Positions 32,524 to 41,849 of a stretch of 64,000 nt of DNA are shown piece by piece. Under the pieces are notes generated by a model. The model had not been told where the DNA came from. It worked only from the letters and a program-made list of their open reading frames with translations, and searched no databases. Positions within the stretch are counted from its first letter, which is position 1; each line of letters opens with the position of its first letter. The stretch covers positions 1-64,000 of the forward strand of contig NZ_PQSU01000019.1 of assembly GCF_002920615.1 (NCBI RefSeq), given 5' to 3'. A program made the position numbers and the translations under genes. Source of the DNA: Streptomyces sp. Ru62 (GTDB lineage Bacteria; Actinomycetota; Actinomycetes; Streptomycetales; Streptomycetaceae).

Positions 32524-33969
32524 TTACTGGTGCTTGTAGTGCTTGATGGAGGTGTCCTTGGCAGCCTCGTCGGCAAAGCCCTGGATCTTCTTGATGGCCT
32601 CGGCCGGGGTGAGCCGTCCGGCCATCATCTCGCCGAGACCGGCCACACCGATCTTCTCCTTCTGCAACTGCACGTACCAGTCCTGCAGACGCGGATTCAT
32701 CACGTTGGACCCCGCCTTGTCCAGCGCCGCCACGCCCGACTTCAGACCCGGCGTGAGGCTGATGCCGCTGGTGCCTCCGTTGTACGCGGTCAGCGACTTC
32801 ACCTTGGCGGTGAAGTTCTTCGAGGACGCCTCGGAGAGCAGGATGCGCAGCTGCTCCATGCCGCCCTCGGCGTTCTTCGCCTTGGCCGGCACGATGAAGG
32901 GCTCACCGCCGGAGGCCCAGATGGTGCCGAACGGCAGCTTGTCGGAGGAGTCCAGGCCGCTGGGCGCGGACACGGCGAGGTCGAAGTCGGCCGGGATGAC
33001 GTTGGCCGACTCGTTCTCCACCCAGGAGCCGTTCGGGATGAACAGCGCCTCGCCCTTGGCCCAGGCGGTCTGGGACTGGATGTGGTCCAGACCCGGGGTG
33101 CCCTTGAGGACGTAGCCCTTCTTGTAGAGCTCGTAGTAGGCCTCGAAGCAGGCCTTGACCGCGGGGTGCTTCCAGGCGTTCGGCTCCAGGTTGTCGATGG
33201 CGTCGAGGACCTCGCGGCCGCCCACCTTGCCGATCATCGGGTAGAGCGAGAAGGGGATGTAGTACGGGTACTTGCCCGCGTACGTCCAGCCCGCCATGCC
33301 CTTCTTCTTGGCCTTCTCGCAGACCGCCAGCATCTCGTCCCAGGTCTGCGGGTATTCCGCGTCCAGCGAGTCCAGGGCCTTCTGCGAGTACCAGACGCCG
33401 TAGACCGTGTAGGCGTAGTACAGGACCCAGACCGGCTTGCCGTCGAACTGGCCCATCTCGACGATGCCGGGGCGCAGTGTGTCGCGGACCTTCTTGGCCG
33501 GGTCGTCGTACGACGGCGCGTCCAGCAGCGGGGTGAGGTCCGCCAGCTGGTTCTTGCCGACGAGCACCCCCATGTCCATCTGCTCGGCCCCGGAGTTGTC
33601 GATGAGGTCCGGCGGGTTGCCCTGGTTGAAGCGGGGCTGCAGGGTGGACTGGATCTTCTGGGTGGCGGCGAACTTCACCTTGGCCTTGGGGAAGTCCTTC
33701 CCGTAGACCTTCACCGCGTCCTCGGCGTATTCCTTGCCGAAGCCGCCGTCGAAGAGGACGAACTCCATGCCCGCGGTGTCGTTGACGCCGAGGGGGTTCT
33801 TCGCGGTCTTCTTGCCCGCCTTCGCCTTGTCCTGTCCGTCACCGCCCCCGCTGGCACAGGCGGACAACAGGCCCATTCCCGGTGCCGCGACCAGGCCGAG
33901 CGCCGCGGAACGCTTGATCAGATCGCGACGGCCTACACCTTCGACGCCGTGGTGCACAGTGGATCCCAT
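32524..33969 (-). CDS. ngcE: GlcNAc/chito-oligosaccharide-binding lipoprotein NgcE
   Basis: 481 residues from the ATG at 33969 (GAGGA upstream). The signal peptide combines a twin-arginine motif (GRRDLIKR) with a lipobox (LSAC, Cys about residue 40), so it is likely exported folded by Tat and lipidated. The mature part is a CUT1-type binding protein: 'NPPDLIDNSGAEQMDMGVLV', 'TYAGKYPYYIPFSLYPMIGK' and many aromatic residues for sugar stacking. It resembles NgcE of S. olivaceoviridis and S. coelicolor, which bind N-acetylglucosamine or chitin oligosaccharides. First gene of ngcEFG; a promoter and a dre-like site lie about 100 bp upstream. Confidence 0.87.
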   Translation of the reverse strand: MGSTVHHGVEGVGRRDLIKRSAALGLVAAPGMGLLSACASGGGDGQDKAKAGKKTAKNPLGVNDTAGMEFVLFDGGFGKEYAEDAVKVYGKDFPKAKVKFAATQKIQSTLQPRFNQGNPPDLIDNSGAEQMDMGVLVGKNQLADLTPLLDAPSYDDPAKKVRDTLRPGIVEMGQFDGKPVWVLYYAYTVYGVWYSQKALDSLDAEYPQTWDEMLAVCEKAKKKGMAGWTYAGKYPYYIPFSLYPMIGKVGGREVLDAIDNLEPNAWKHPAVKACFEAYYELYKKGYVLKGTPGLDHIQSQTAWAKGEALFIPNGSWVENESANVIPADFDLAVSAPSGLDSSDKLPFGTIWASGGEPFIVPAKAKNAEGGMEQLRILLSEASSKNFTAKVKSLTAYNGGTSGISLTPGLKSGVAALDKAGSNVMNPRLQDWYVQLQKEKIGVAGLGEMMAGRLTPAEAIKKIQGFADEAAKDTSIKHYKHQ

Positions 33970-34062
33970 GCTCAAGTCCTCGCCTTCTCCAGGACTCAGG
34001 CGGTGAACCGGATCCTCCCCGGCACCGCTGTCGGGTAGTGCTGGGTCGTGCTGGAAACGCCG

Positions 34063-34096
34063 ACAGGTATAGTCCACTTCCCGCCAACTGAGCAAG
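34063..34096 (-). promoter_or_regulatory. ngcE promoter with dre-like (DasR) site
   Basis: Minus-strand TTGCTC (34090-34095), an 18-bp spacer and TATACC (34066-34071) form a plausible promoter. The -10 lies within ACAGGTATAGTCCACT (34063-34078), which agrees with the DasR-box consensus ACTGGTCTAGACCAGT at 12 of 16 positions (consensus from memory). DasR, the GlcNAc-responsive repressor, would block RNA polymerase here. Mismatches sit in both arms, so binding is uncertain. Confidence 0.45.
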
Positions 34097-34269
34097 ATCG
34101 AATGCAGGGTTCGCGTTGGGTCTTTTCCGAGTTGAGACCTCGCGGAAATATGAAGGCCCGCGGAAGGGCCCGCCGGAAAAAGTCGCGACATAACTCCCTG
34201 AATGCCGCAGCCAACACCCTTGACATCACGGGCCACTTGACCACCTACTGGTTCCTGCGCCCCGCAGCT

Positions 34270-34281
34270 GACAACGTTGTC
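34270..34281. promoter_or_regulatory. Operator-like palindrome before the first GH92 gene
   Basis: GACAACGTTGTC, a perfect 12-bp palindrome 29 bp upstream of the ATG at 34311. Near-identical sites occur upstream of the second GH92 gene (42000-42011, 42045-42056). LacI-type repressors use similar symmetric sites with a central CG. A TTGACA at 34220-34225 could be the -35 element. The 341-bp divergent gap to ngcE contains this site and the ngcE promoter. Confidence 0.6.
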
Positions 34282-34310
34282 CGAGGGGGCGCAGGAGGGG
34301 AAATCGGTAG

Positions 34311-37300
34311 ATGCAGCGGAGAACGCGGCACAGATGGGGTCCGGCGGTCGTCCTCACGGCCGCCTTTGTCATGGCCGTCGGCGCGCAGGGCGCGGCGGTC
34401 GCCCTGCCCGCCAAGGCTCCGGCGCCCGACCGGGAGTTCGCATCCTCGTTCGAGGCGGGCGACCCGGCGCCGGACTGGCTGAACACCGTCGACACCGGAC
34501 GGGACGGCACCAAGCGCGCCTCGGGCGTCGACGGCGGCTACAGCACGGGCATCCCGGGCAATGTCACCGACCATGTCACCGAGGTCCGGGCCAGCGGCGA
34601 GAACACGGGCGCCGGCGAGGTCAAGGAGAACCTCGTCGACGGTGAGCCCGGCACCAAGTGGCTGACCTTCGAGCCCACCGGCTGGGTGGAGTTCGACCTG
34701 GACAAGCCCGTGAAGATAACGACGTACGCGCTCACCTCGGCCAATGACTTCGGCGAGCGCGACCCCGCGGACTGGACCCTGAAGGGCTCCACCGACGGCA
34801 AGGACTGGAAGACGCTCGACACCCGCTCGGGCGAGAACTTCGCCGAGCGGTTCCAGACGAAGTCGTACGACCTCGCCGAGCCGGCCGAGTACCAGCACTT
34901 CCGGCTGGAGGTGACGAAGAACGCCGGCGCCCCGGACATCCTCCAGCTCGCCGACGTGCAGTTCTCCACCGGCAGCGGAGGCGGTCCGGTCCCGCAGGAC
35001 ATGCTGACCCTGGTCGACAAGGGCCCGAGCGGCTCCCCGACCGCCAAGGCGCGCGCCGGGTTCACCGGAAAGCGTGCCCTGCGCTACGCCGGCCGGCACA
35101 CGGCGGCCGGCCGGGCCTACTCGTACAACAAGGTCTTCGACGTGAACGTCAAGGTCGGCGGCGACACCCAGCTGTCGTACCGCGTCTTCCCGTCGATGGC
35201 CGACGGCGACCGCGACTACGACGCCACGAACGTCTCCGTCGACCTCGCCTTCACCGACGGCACCTATCTGAGCGGCCTGGGCGCGCTGGACAGCCACGGC
35301 TTCCCGCTCACCCCGCGCGGGCAGGGCGCGTCGAAGGCCCTGTACGTCAACCAGTGGAACAACGTGGCCGCGCGGATCGGCTCGGTCGCGGCCGGCAAGA
35401 CCGTCGACCGCATCCTGGTGGCGTACGACTCCCCCGACGGCCCGGCGAAGTTCCGCGGCTGGCTGGACGACGTGACCCTGAAGCCGGTGGCGCCCGAGAA
35501 GCCGAAGGCGCATCTGTCGGACTACGCGCTGACCACCCGCGGCACCAACTCCAGCGGCAGCTTCTCGCGCGGCAACAACTTCCCGGCGACGGCCCTGCCG
35601 CACGGCTTCAACTTCTGGACCCCGGTGACCAACGCGTCCTCGCTGAGCTGGCTGTACGAGTACGCGCGGGCGAACAACGCGGACAACCTGCCGACGATCC
35701 AGGCGTTCAGCGCGAGCCATGAGCCGAGCCCGTGGATGGGCGACCGGCAGACCTTCCAGCTGATGCCGTCGGCCGCGTCCGGCACCCCGGACACCGGCCG
35801 CGAGGCGCGGGAGCTGCCCTTCCGGCACGAGAACGAGACCGCGCGGCCGTACTACTACGGCGTCCGGTTCGAGAACGGCCTCAAGGCCGAGATGGCCCCG
35901 ACCGACCACGCGGCCGCCCTCCGCTTCACGTATCCCGGCGACGACGCGAGCGTGGTGTTCGACAACGTCACCGAGCAGGCCGGTCTCACGCTCGACAAGG
36001 AGCACGGGACCGTCACCGGCTACTCGGACGTGAAGTCGGGCCTGTCGACGGGTGCGACCCGGCTGTTCGTGTACGGCGAGTTCGACAAGCCGGTCACCGA
36101 CGGCGGCTCCAGCGGGGTGAAGGGCTTCCTGCGCTTCGACGCGGGCGCCGACCGCACCGTGACCCTGCGCCTGGCGACCTCGCTCATCAGCGTGGACCAG
36201 GCGAAGGACAACCTGCGCCAGGAGATCCCGGACGGCGCCTCCTTCGACACGGTCAAGGACCACGCCCGGCAGGTCTGGGACAAGTTGCTCGGCAAGGTCG
36301 AGGTGGAGGGTGCGACCCCGGACCAGCTCACCACGCTGTACTCCGGCATGTACCGGCTGTACCTGTACCCCAACTCGGGCTTCGAGCGGGTCGACGGCAA
36401 GGACCGGTACGCCTCGCCGTTCTCCGCCATGCCGGGCCCGGACACCCCGACGCACACCGGCGCGAAGATCGTCGATGGCAAGGTGTACGTCAACAACGGC
36501 TTCTGGGACACCTACCGGACCACCTGGCCGGCGTACTCGTTCCTCACGCCGTCCCAGGCCGGCGAGATGGTCGACGGGTTCGTGCAGCAGTACAAGGACG
36601 GCGGCTGGACCTCCCGCTGGTCCTCCCCCGGCTACGCCGACCTGATGACCGGTACCTCCTCGGACGTGGCGTTCGCCGACGCCTACGTCAAGGGCGTGAA
36701 GTTCGACGCGAAGGCGGCGTACGACGCGGCCGTGAAGAACGCGACCGTCGTCCCGCCGATGTCGGGCGTGGGCCGCAAGGGCATGTCCACCTCGCCCTTC
36801 CTCGGCTACACCTCGACCGACACGCACGAGGGCCTGTCGTGGGCGATGGAGGGCTACGTCAACGACTACGGCATCGCGAAGATGGGCGAGGCGCTCTACA
36901 AGAAGACCGGCGAGAAGCGCTACAAGGAGGAATCGGAGTACTTCCTCAACCGGGCCCGCGACTACGTGAACCTGTTCGACGCCAAGGCCGGCTTCTTCCA
37001 GGGCCGCGACGACAAGGGCGACTGGCGCGTGGACTCCGCGAAGTACGACCCGCGCGTGTGGGGTTACGACTACACGGAGACCAACGGCTGGGGCTACGCC
37101 TTCACCGCCCCGCAGGACAGCCGGGGCCTGGCCAACCTGTACGGCGGCCGGCAGGGCCTGGCCGACAAGCTGGACGAGTACTTCGCCACCCCGGAGACGG
37201 CCTCCCCCGACCACGTCGGCTCCTACGGCGGTGTCATCCACGAGATGACCGAGGCGCGGGACGTCCGGATGGGCATGTACGGCCACTCCAACCAGGTCGC

Positions 37301-38114
37301 CCACCACGTCATCTACATGTACGACGCGGCCGGGCAGCCGTGGAAGGCGCAGGCGTACGTCCGCGAGGCGCTGTCCCGGCTCTACACCGGCAGCGAGATC
37401 GGGCAGGGCTACCACGGCGACGAGGACAACGGCGAGCAGTCGGCCTGGTACCTCTTCTCCGCCCTCGGTTTCTACCCGCTCGTGATGGGCAGCGGCGAGT
37501 ACTCCATCGGCTCCCCGCTGTTCAAGAAGGTCACCGTGCACCTGGAGAACGGCCGGGACCTGGTGGTGCGGGCGCCGGGGAACAGCGCGAAGAACGTCTA
37601 CGTCCAGGGCGTCATGTTCAACGGCCGCCCCTGGAAGTCGACCTCGCTCCCGCACTCGCTGCTGTCCAAGGGCGGTGTGCTGGACTTCTTCATGGGCTCC
37701 AAGCCGTCGGCGTGGGGCACCGGGAAGGACGCGGCGCCGGTCTCGGTCACCCAGGACGACAAGGTGCCGACGCCCCGCGCGGACGTGCTGAAGGGTGACG
37801 GCCCGCTCTTCGACGACACCTCGGCGACGAGCGCGACGCTCACCTCGGCGGACCTTCCGGCCGAGGACGGTGCACGGCCGGTCCAGTACACGCTGACCTC
37901 GGGAGCCGACCGCACCAAGGCACCGACCGGCTGGACCCTGGAGGGCTCCACCGACGGCACGACCTGGCGGACCCTGGACCACCGCTCCGGGGAGACGTTC
38001 ACCTGGGACCGCCAGACCCGCGCCTTCACCATCGCCGAACCGGGCACCTACACCAAGTACCGCCTGGTCCTGGACGGCGAGTCGACCCTGGCGGAGGTGG
38101 AACTGCTGGGCTGA
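34311..38114 (+). CDS. Secreted GH92 alpha-mannosidase with F5/8C-type modules
   Basis: 1,267 residues with an N-terminal signal peptide (about 1-32). Order: an F5/8C (CBM32-like) carbohydrate-binding module at about 75-220 ('VEFDLDKPVKITTYALTS'), a beta-sandwich linker domain at about 225-385, the GH92 domain at about 400-1130, and a second F5/8C-like segment at the C-terminus (about 1165-1267). GH92 features include 'GYHGDEDNGEQSAWYLFSAL' with Glu1042 and the preceding acidic cluster that coordinates calcium. GH92 enzymes are calcium-dependent, inverting exo-alpha-mannosidases. Likely to trim mannose from extracellular glycans. AGGAGG lies 12 bases before the ATG. Confidence 0.9.
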   Translation: MQRRTRHRWGPAVVLTAAFVMAVGAQGAAVALPAKAPAPDREFASSFEAGDPAPDWLNTVDTGRDGTKRASGVDGGYSTGIPGNVTDHVTEVRASGENTGAGEVKENLVDGEPGTKWLTFEPTGWVEFDLDKPVKITTYALTSANDFGERDPADWTLKGSTDGKDWKTLDTRSGENFAERFQTKSYDLAEPAEYQHFRLEVTKNAGAPDILQLADVQFSTGSGGGPVPQDMLTLVDKGPSGSPTAKARAGFTGKRALRYAGRHTAAGRAYSYNKVFDVNVKVGGDTQLSYRVFPSMADGDRDYDATNVSVDLAFTDGTYLSGLGALDSHGFPLTPRGQGASKALYVNQWNNVAARIGSVAAGKTVDRILVAYDSPDGPAKFRGWLDDVTLKPVAPEKPKAHLSDYALTTRGTNSSGSFSRGNNFPATALPHGFNFWTPVTNASSLSWLYEYARANNADNLPTIQAFSASHEPSPWMGDRQTFQLMPSAASGTPDTGREARELPFRHENETARPYYYGVRFENGLKAEMAPTDHAAALRFTYPGDDASVVFDNVTEQAGLTLDKEHGTVTGYSDVKSGLSTGATRLFVYGEFDKPVTDGGSSGVKGFLRFDAGADRTVTLRLATSLISVDQAKDNLRQEIPDGASFDTVKDHARQVWDKLLGKVEVEGATPDQLTTLYSGMYRLYLYPNSGFERVDGKDRYASPFSAMPGPDTPTHTGAKIVDGKVYVNNGFWDTYRTTWPAYSFLTPSQAGEMVDGFVQQYKDGGWTSRWSSPGYADLMTGTSSDVAFADAYVKGVKFDAKAAYDAAVKNATVVPPMSGVGRKGMSTSPFLGYTSTDTHEGLSWAMEGYVNDYGIAKMGEALYKKTGEKRYKEESEYFLNRARDYVNLFDAKAGFFQGRDDKGDWRVDSAKYDPRVWGYDYTETNGWGYAFTAPQDSRGLANLYGGRQGLADKLDEYFATPETASPDHVGSYGGVIHEMTEARDVRMGMYGHSNQVAHHVIYMYDAAGQPWKAQAYVREALSRLYTGSEIGQGYHGDEDNGEQSAWYLFSALGFYPLVMGSGEYSIGSPLFKKVTVHLENGRDLVVRAPGNSAKNVYVQGVMFNGRPWKSTSLPHSLLSKGGVLDFFMGSKPSAWGTGKDAAPVSVTQDDKVPTPRADVLKGDGPLFDDTSATSATLTSADLPAEDGARPVQYTLTSGADRTKAPTGWTLEGSTDGTTWRTLDHRSGETFTWDRQTRAFTIAEPGTYTKYRLVLDGESTLAEVELLG

Positions 38115-38130
38115 CCGGCCGGGTGTGTGC

Positions 38131-38136
38131 GACAGT
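38131..38136 (+). promoter_or_regulatory. Possible leaderless -10 element
   Basis: GACAGT followed by six bases and the ATG at 38143. Weak hexamer, same spacing pattern as elsewhere. Confidence 0.3.
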
Positions 38137-38142
38137 CGGCCC

Positions 38143-38517
38143 ATGGAAGAGGTGCTCGCCGTTCACCGGCTCCTCGCCCAGTGGGCCGGCTTCGTCGCGG
38201 GCGTGGAGGACGGCTACTGCTGGTGCGCGCCGGAGTACCACAACGACATGGCGTGCCGTGACGGTCTGGCAGAGGTGTGGTCCGCGTTGCCCGCGGAGCC
38301 GGCCGCCGCGCTGCGCCCGGTACTCGACCGCTGGGACGCCCGGTTCCGCGCCGCCACCGTCCCGTGGCCGGGCCACGAGGAGGACGTCCGATGGTGGCGC
38401 GGGCGCATCCCGCGGCTGCTGGAGGCGGAGCCCGGCGAGCCGCTGTCCCGGGGCTGGCCTCACGGCTGGGACATGATGCCGTTCCCACGGCCGGACGGCG
38501 TGCGCGTCGAGCGATGA
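38143..38517 (+). CDS. Hypothetical protein
   Basis: 124 residues from the ATG at 38143. The sequence is rich in Trp and acidic residues: 'MEEVLAVHRLLAQWAGFVAG', 'DGYCWCAPEYHNDMACRDGL', 'HEEDVRWWRGRIPRLLE'. It appears to be a small soluble helical protein; no family is recognised. It sits 28 bp after the GH92 gene on the same strand and ends at a shared terminator facing the second GH92 gene. Codon use is normal for the genome, which supports a real gene. Confidence 0.6.
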   Translation: MEEVLAVHRLLAQWAGFVAGVEDGYCWCAPEYHNDMACRDGLAEVWSALPAEPAAALRPVLDRWDARFRAATVPWPGHEEDVRWWRGRIPRLLEAEPGEPLSRGWPHGWDMMPFPRPDGVRVER

Positions 38518-38519
38518 GG

Positions 38520-38556
38520 AAGCGGCCCGCACCCGGATCCCGGGTGGGGGCCGCTT
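38520..38556. terminator. Bidirectional terminator
   Basis: 17-bp stem (38520-38536 with 38540-38556, one mismatch) and a 3-base centre, between two convergent genes. Confidence 0.75.
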
Positions 38557-38579
38557 CGGTGTGCCTCGGTGTGCGGGGG

Positions 38580-41500
38580 TCAGCCCGTGGCGAGGGTGAA
38601 GACGTGCAGGTCCGTGTTGCGCGGGAGCGTGACGGACTTGATCTGCTTGCCCGCCGGGGCCCGGTACGGCTTGGTGGCGAAGACGTACGTCGCCACCGGG
38701 TCCTTGTCCGCGCCGGCGACGTTGCGGTACGCGGTCTTGGCGACGACCTCGTTGCCGTACTGGACGGAGCCGCCACCGCCGCCCACGGTCCAGTCGGTGA
38801 AGGACAGGTCGACGGTGTCGGTGGTGCCGTCGGTGTAGGTGACGGTCGCCTTCGTCTGCTGGTTGCCGTTGACGGCGCTGCCGATGAAGGACAGGGCGCC
38901 CGCCGGGCTCGCGAGCTGGACGGTCTGGCCGGACGCCGAGGCGTTGTCGGGGCGGCCGGCGGGCGAGGCGGGCCAGGTGAAGGCGAGACCGCCGACCGTG
39001 CCCTGCTTGCCCGGGGCCAGGCCGGCCGCCGCGAGGGCCTGCCGGGAGTAGCTCCAGCCTCCGCCGTCGTAGTCGGCCTCGTCGTGGTCGCCGTCGTCGT
39101 CGGAGACGCCGGTGCTGTTGTAGGCGGCGAGGAGGGTGCCCGGGGCGGCCACGGTGAGCGCCACCGGCTGCTCGTAGGAGGAGTCGCCCGAGGTCACCGT
39201 GACCCGGACGTCGGCGAAGCCCTGTTCGGCGTCCCGGGCCGCCGTGAGCGTGATCTCCTGGGCGCCGTCGGTGACCGTGCCCGCGGCGGGCGTGGCCGTC
39301 ACCCCGGCCGGGGTCTCCACCCGGAAGCGCACTTCGGGACCGGTGCCGCCGGTCAGCGACAGCGCGCGGATGCCGATCTTCGTGCTGTCACCGGGGGCGA
39401 GGGTGGCCGTGGTGGGGCCGACGCCGATCTGGTACGGCTGCTCGCCCTCCCGGAAGGACGGCGGCGGGCTGCTCGCGCCCCACTCGCGGTCCGGGGTGGC
39501 GGACAGGGTGTAGTCGAGCCGGCCGCCGTCGCGGACGAAGGACGCGGGCAGCCAGGGCCGGTCGCTGCCGCGGCCGTTCACCTTCAGGGACCGGACGTAC
39601 GGCGCGTCGGCCGCCGCTCCGGTGGCGTGGACGGAGATGTCGTTGCCGTGCGGCCGGTCGATCTCGATCCGCTCGAACAGCGGTGAGGCGAGGACCAGTT
39701 CGGCGCGGGACGGCACCTGCGGGTACATGCCGAGGGCGGAGAAGACGTACCAGGCGGACATCGCGCCGAGGTCGTCGTTGCCCGGGATGCCGCCGGGTTC
39801 GGTGGACCACAGCTGCCGCATCGCCGCGCGGACGGTCTCCTGCGTCTTGTAGGGGGCGCCGGCGTAGTCGTACAGGTAGGGGACGTTGATCGACGGCTCG
39901 TTGTCCAGTTCCGACTTGGTGCCGCCGTTGCCGGTGAAGGCCCAGCCGCCGTCGGCGTCGTGGAAGAAGTCGTCCAGCCGGGCGAGCGCCGCCTCCCGGC
40001 CGCCCAGCGCGGCGAAGAGGCCCGCCGGGTCGTGCGGGACCATCCAGGTGTACTGGGCGGCCGTGCCCTCGACGAAGCCGTTGCCGGTGTCCGGGGTGAA
40101 GCCGGTGACCCAGCTGCCGTCGGCCTTGCGGTTGGCGATGTAGCCGCCGTCCGGCGCGGCGGCGATGTTGAAGTTGTTCTGCCACCACTGGGCGCGGTGG
40201 GCGAAGGTGTCCGCCGTGTCCTTCTCCCCCGCCGCGCGGGCGAGTTGGGAGATCGCGAAGTCCGCGGTGGACATCTCCAGGGTCTCGGCGGCCCCGCCCC
40301 AGGCGTTGGACACGCTCGGCATGTAGTGCAGTTTGAGGTACTTGTCGAGGGAGGGGCGCTGGCCCGCCGACAGCACGGGCTTGCCGGCCGGGGACAGGTC
40401 CTGCGGTGTGGGGACGGTCGCCGCCCGCACGAGGGACGTCAGGGCGCCCTTGAGGTCGAAGTCCGTGCCGCCGCAGGCGCGGATGCCGGCGAGCGCGGCC
40501 GGCGAGGGGTCGCCGTTCATGACGTGGGTGCCGCTCGCGCCGTGCAGCCAGCGGTCCCAGACGCCGCCGTTCTGCCGGGCCAGCTCGTACAGGGACTGCG
40601 CGATGTCCGAGCCCGTGCGCGGGTCGAGCAGCGTCAGCAACTGGACCTGGTCGCGGTAGACGTCCCAGCCGGAGAAGGTGCCGTACTGGGCGTGCCGGCG
40701 ACGGTCGACCCTGTGCACGCGGCCGTCGGCGCCCCGGTACCTGCCGTCGGCGTCGCTGATGACGTTGGGGTGCAGCAGCGCGTGGTAGAGCGCGGTGTAG
40801 AAGGTGGTGCGCTCGGTGTCCGTGCCGCCCCCGATCCGGACGGCGCCCAGCCGCTCCCGCCAGGCGCGCCGGGCCGCTTCCCGGACGGTGTCGAAGGACC
40901 GCCCCGGCGGGTTCTCGGCGGCCAGGTTGGCCTCGGCGGCCTCCCGGCTGACGTAGGAGATGCCGACCTTGACGTTGACCGGGCCGTCGCCGGGCGCGAA
41001 CCGCACGTACCCGCCCGCGCCCTTCCCGGCGACCGGCCGCCCGCCGTGCGAGAAGCCGCCGGTGCCGCCGGACGCCTCGCGGGAGCCGGGGTCCAGCCGG
41101 TCGTCGTGCCAGGTGCCGACGGCCTGGAAGGCGCGGTCGAAGCGGGCGGTGAAGTAGAGGGTGTAGTAGGCGCGCTGGCCCTCGGGGTCGAGGTAGCCGC
41201 AGAAGTTCCCGGAGGTGACCGAGCCGGAGATGGTGCGGGTGTCCGGGTCGATCGTGACCGTCGAGTCCTCCGAGCCCACCTCGGAGTTGGCGGTGCGCAC
41301 GAGCAGGGAGGCGGGCTTGCCTGCCGGGTAGGTGAAGCGGGCCGAGCCGGTGCGCGCGGTGGCGGTGAGGTCGGCGGTGACGCCGGAGGCGAGGCCGACC
41401 TTGTAGTGGCCGGGCTCGGCGGTCTCGTCCGCGTGGCGGAAGTCCGAGGCGTAGACGGCGTCCTTGGTGTCGCTCGCCGGGGAGGAGGTGACCTCGCCGG

Positions 41501-41849
41501 CGTAGGGGAAGAACGGGATGTCCCCGCTGCCGCCGGCGCAGCCGGTGCCGGACATGTGGGTGAGGCTGAAGCCGCGGATGCGGGTGGCGTCGTACTGGTA
41601 GCCGCCGGGGGCGGCGGTTCTCGTGGCGTCGCCGCGCGTGTTCTCCGGGCTGAAGGAGAGCATGCCGAAGGGCACGACGGCGCCCGGGAAGACGTCGCCG
41701 CCGTTCTTCGTCCCGATCAGCGGATCGACGTACGGGGTCGGGTCCTTGACCAGACCGGGGGGCGCGGCGGTCTCCGCCAGGGCGGGAGTTGCGGGGCCGG
41801 CGGTCGCGAGGAGCGCGGCCAGCAGCAGGGAAGCGGGTCTGAAACGCAT
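38580..41849 (-). CDS. Secreted GH92 alpha-mannosidase with NEW3-like and C-terminal module
   Basis: 1,089 residues from the ATG at 41849, which follows AGGAGG; an earlier in-frame start adds 42 basic residues before the signal peptide. Signal peptide about 1-25. The GH92 domain spans about 35-740: 'YVDPLIGTKNGGDVFPGAVV', 'GFSLTHMSGTGCAGGSGDIP', and the catalytic signature 'GNDDLGAMSAWYVFSALGMY'. A NEW3-like immunoglobulin-fold domain (about 800-900) is followed by a C-terminal beta-sandwich module of about 180 residues, as in many secreted Streptomyces glycosidases. Exo-alpha-mannosidase by family. Its promoter region carries two copies of the operator found before the other GH92 gene. Confidence 0.9.
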   Translation of the reverse strand: MRFRPASLLLAALLATAGPATPALAETAAPPGLVKDPTPYVDPLIGTKNGGDVFPGAVVPFGMLSFSPENTRGDATRTAAPGGYQYDATRIRGFSLTHMSGTGCAGGSGDIPFFPYAGEVTSSPASDTKDAVYASDFRHADETAEPGHYKVGLASGVTADLTATARTGSARFTYPAGKPASLLVRTANSEVGSEDSTVTIDPDTRTISGSVTSGNFCGYLDPEGQRAYYTLYFTARFDRAFQAVGTWHDDRLDPGSREASGGTGGFSHGGRPVAGKGAGGYVRFAPGDGPVNVKVGISYVSREAAEANLAAENPPGRSFDTVREAARRAWRERLGAVRIGGGTDTERTTFYTALYHALLHPNVISDADGRYRGADGRVHRVDRRRHAQYGTFSGWDVYRDQVQLLTLLDPRTGSDIAQSLYELARQNGGVWDRWLHGASGTHVMNGDPSPAALAGIRACGGTDFDLKGALTSLVRAATVPTPQDLSPAGKPVLSAGQRPSLDKYLKLHYMPSVSNAWGGAAETLEMSTADFAISQLARAAGEKDTADTFAHRAQWWQNNFNIAAAPDGGYIANRKADGSWVTGFTPDTGNGFVEGTAAQYTWMVPHDPAGLFAALGGREAALARLDDFFHDADGGWAFTGNGGTKSELDNEPSINVPYLYDYAGAPYKTQETVRAAMRQLWSTEPGGIPGNDDLGAMSAWYVFSALGMYPQVPSRAELVLASPLFERIEIDRPHGNDISVHATGAAADAPYVRSLKVNGRGSDRPWLPASFVRDGGRLDYTLSATPDREWGASSPPPSFREGEQPYQIGVGPTTATLAPGDSTKIGIRALSLTGGTGPEVRFRVETPAGVTATPAAGTVTDGAQEITLTAARDAEQGFADVRVTVTSGDSSYEQPVALTVAAPGTLLAAYNSTGVSDDDGDHDEADYDGGGWSYSRQALAAAGLAPGKQGTVGGLAFTWPASPAGRPDNASASGQTVQLASPAGALSFIGSAVNGNQQTKATVTYTDGTTDTVDLSFTDWTVGGGGGSVQYGNEVVAKTAYRNVAGADKDPVATYVFATKPYRAPAGKQIKSVTLPRNTDLHVFTLATG

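Noticed and set aside
34245..38144. A 1,299-residue minus-strand frame opposite the first GH92 gene
   Set aside because: Shadow frame with no domain; the plus strand has signal peptide, F5/8C modules and GH92 signatures.
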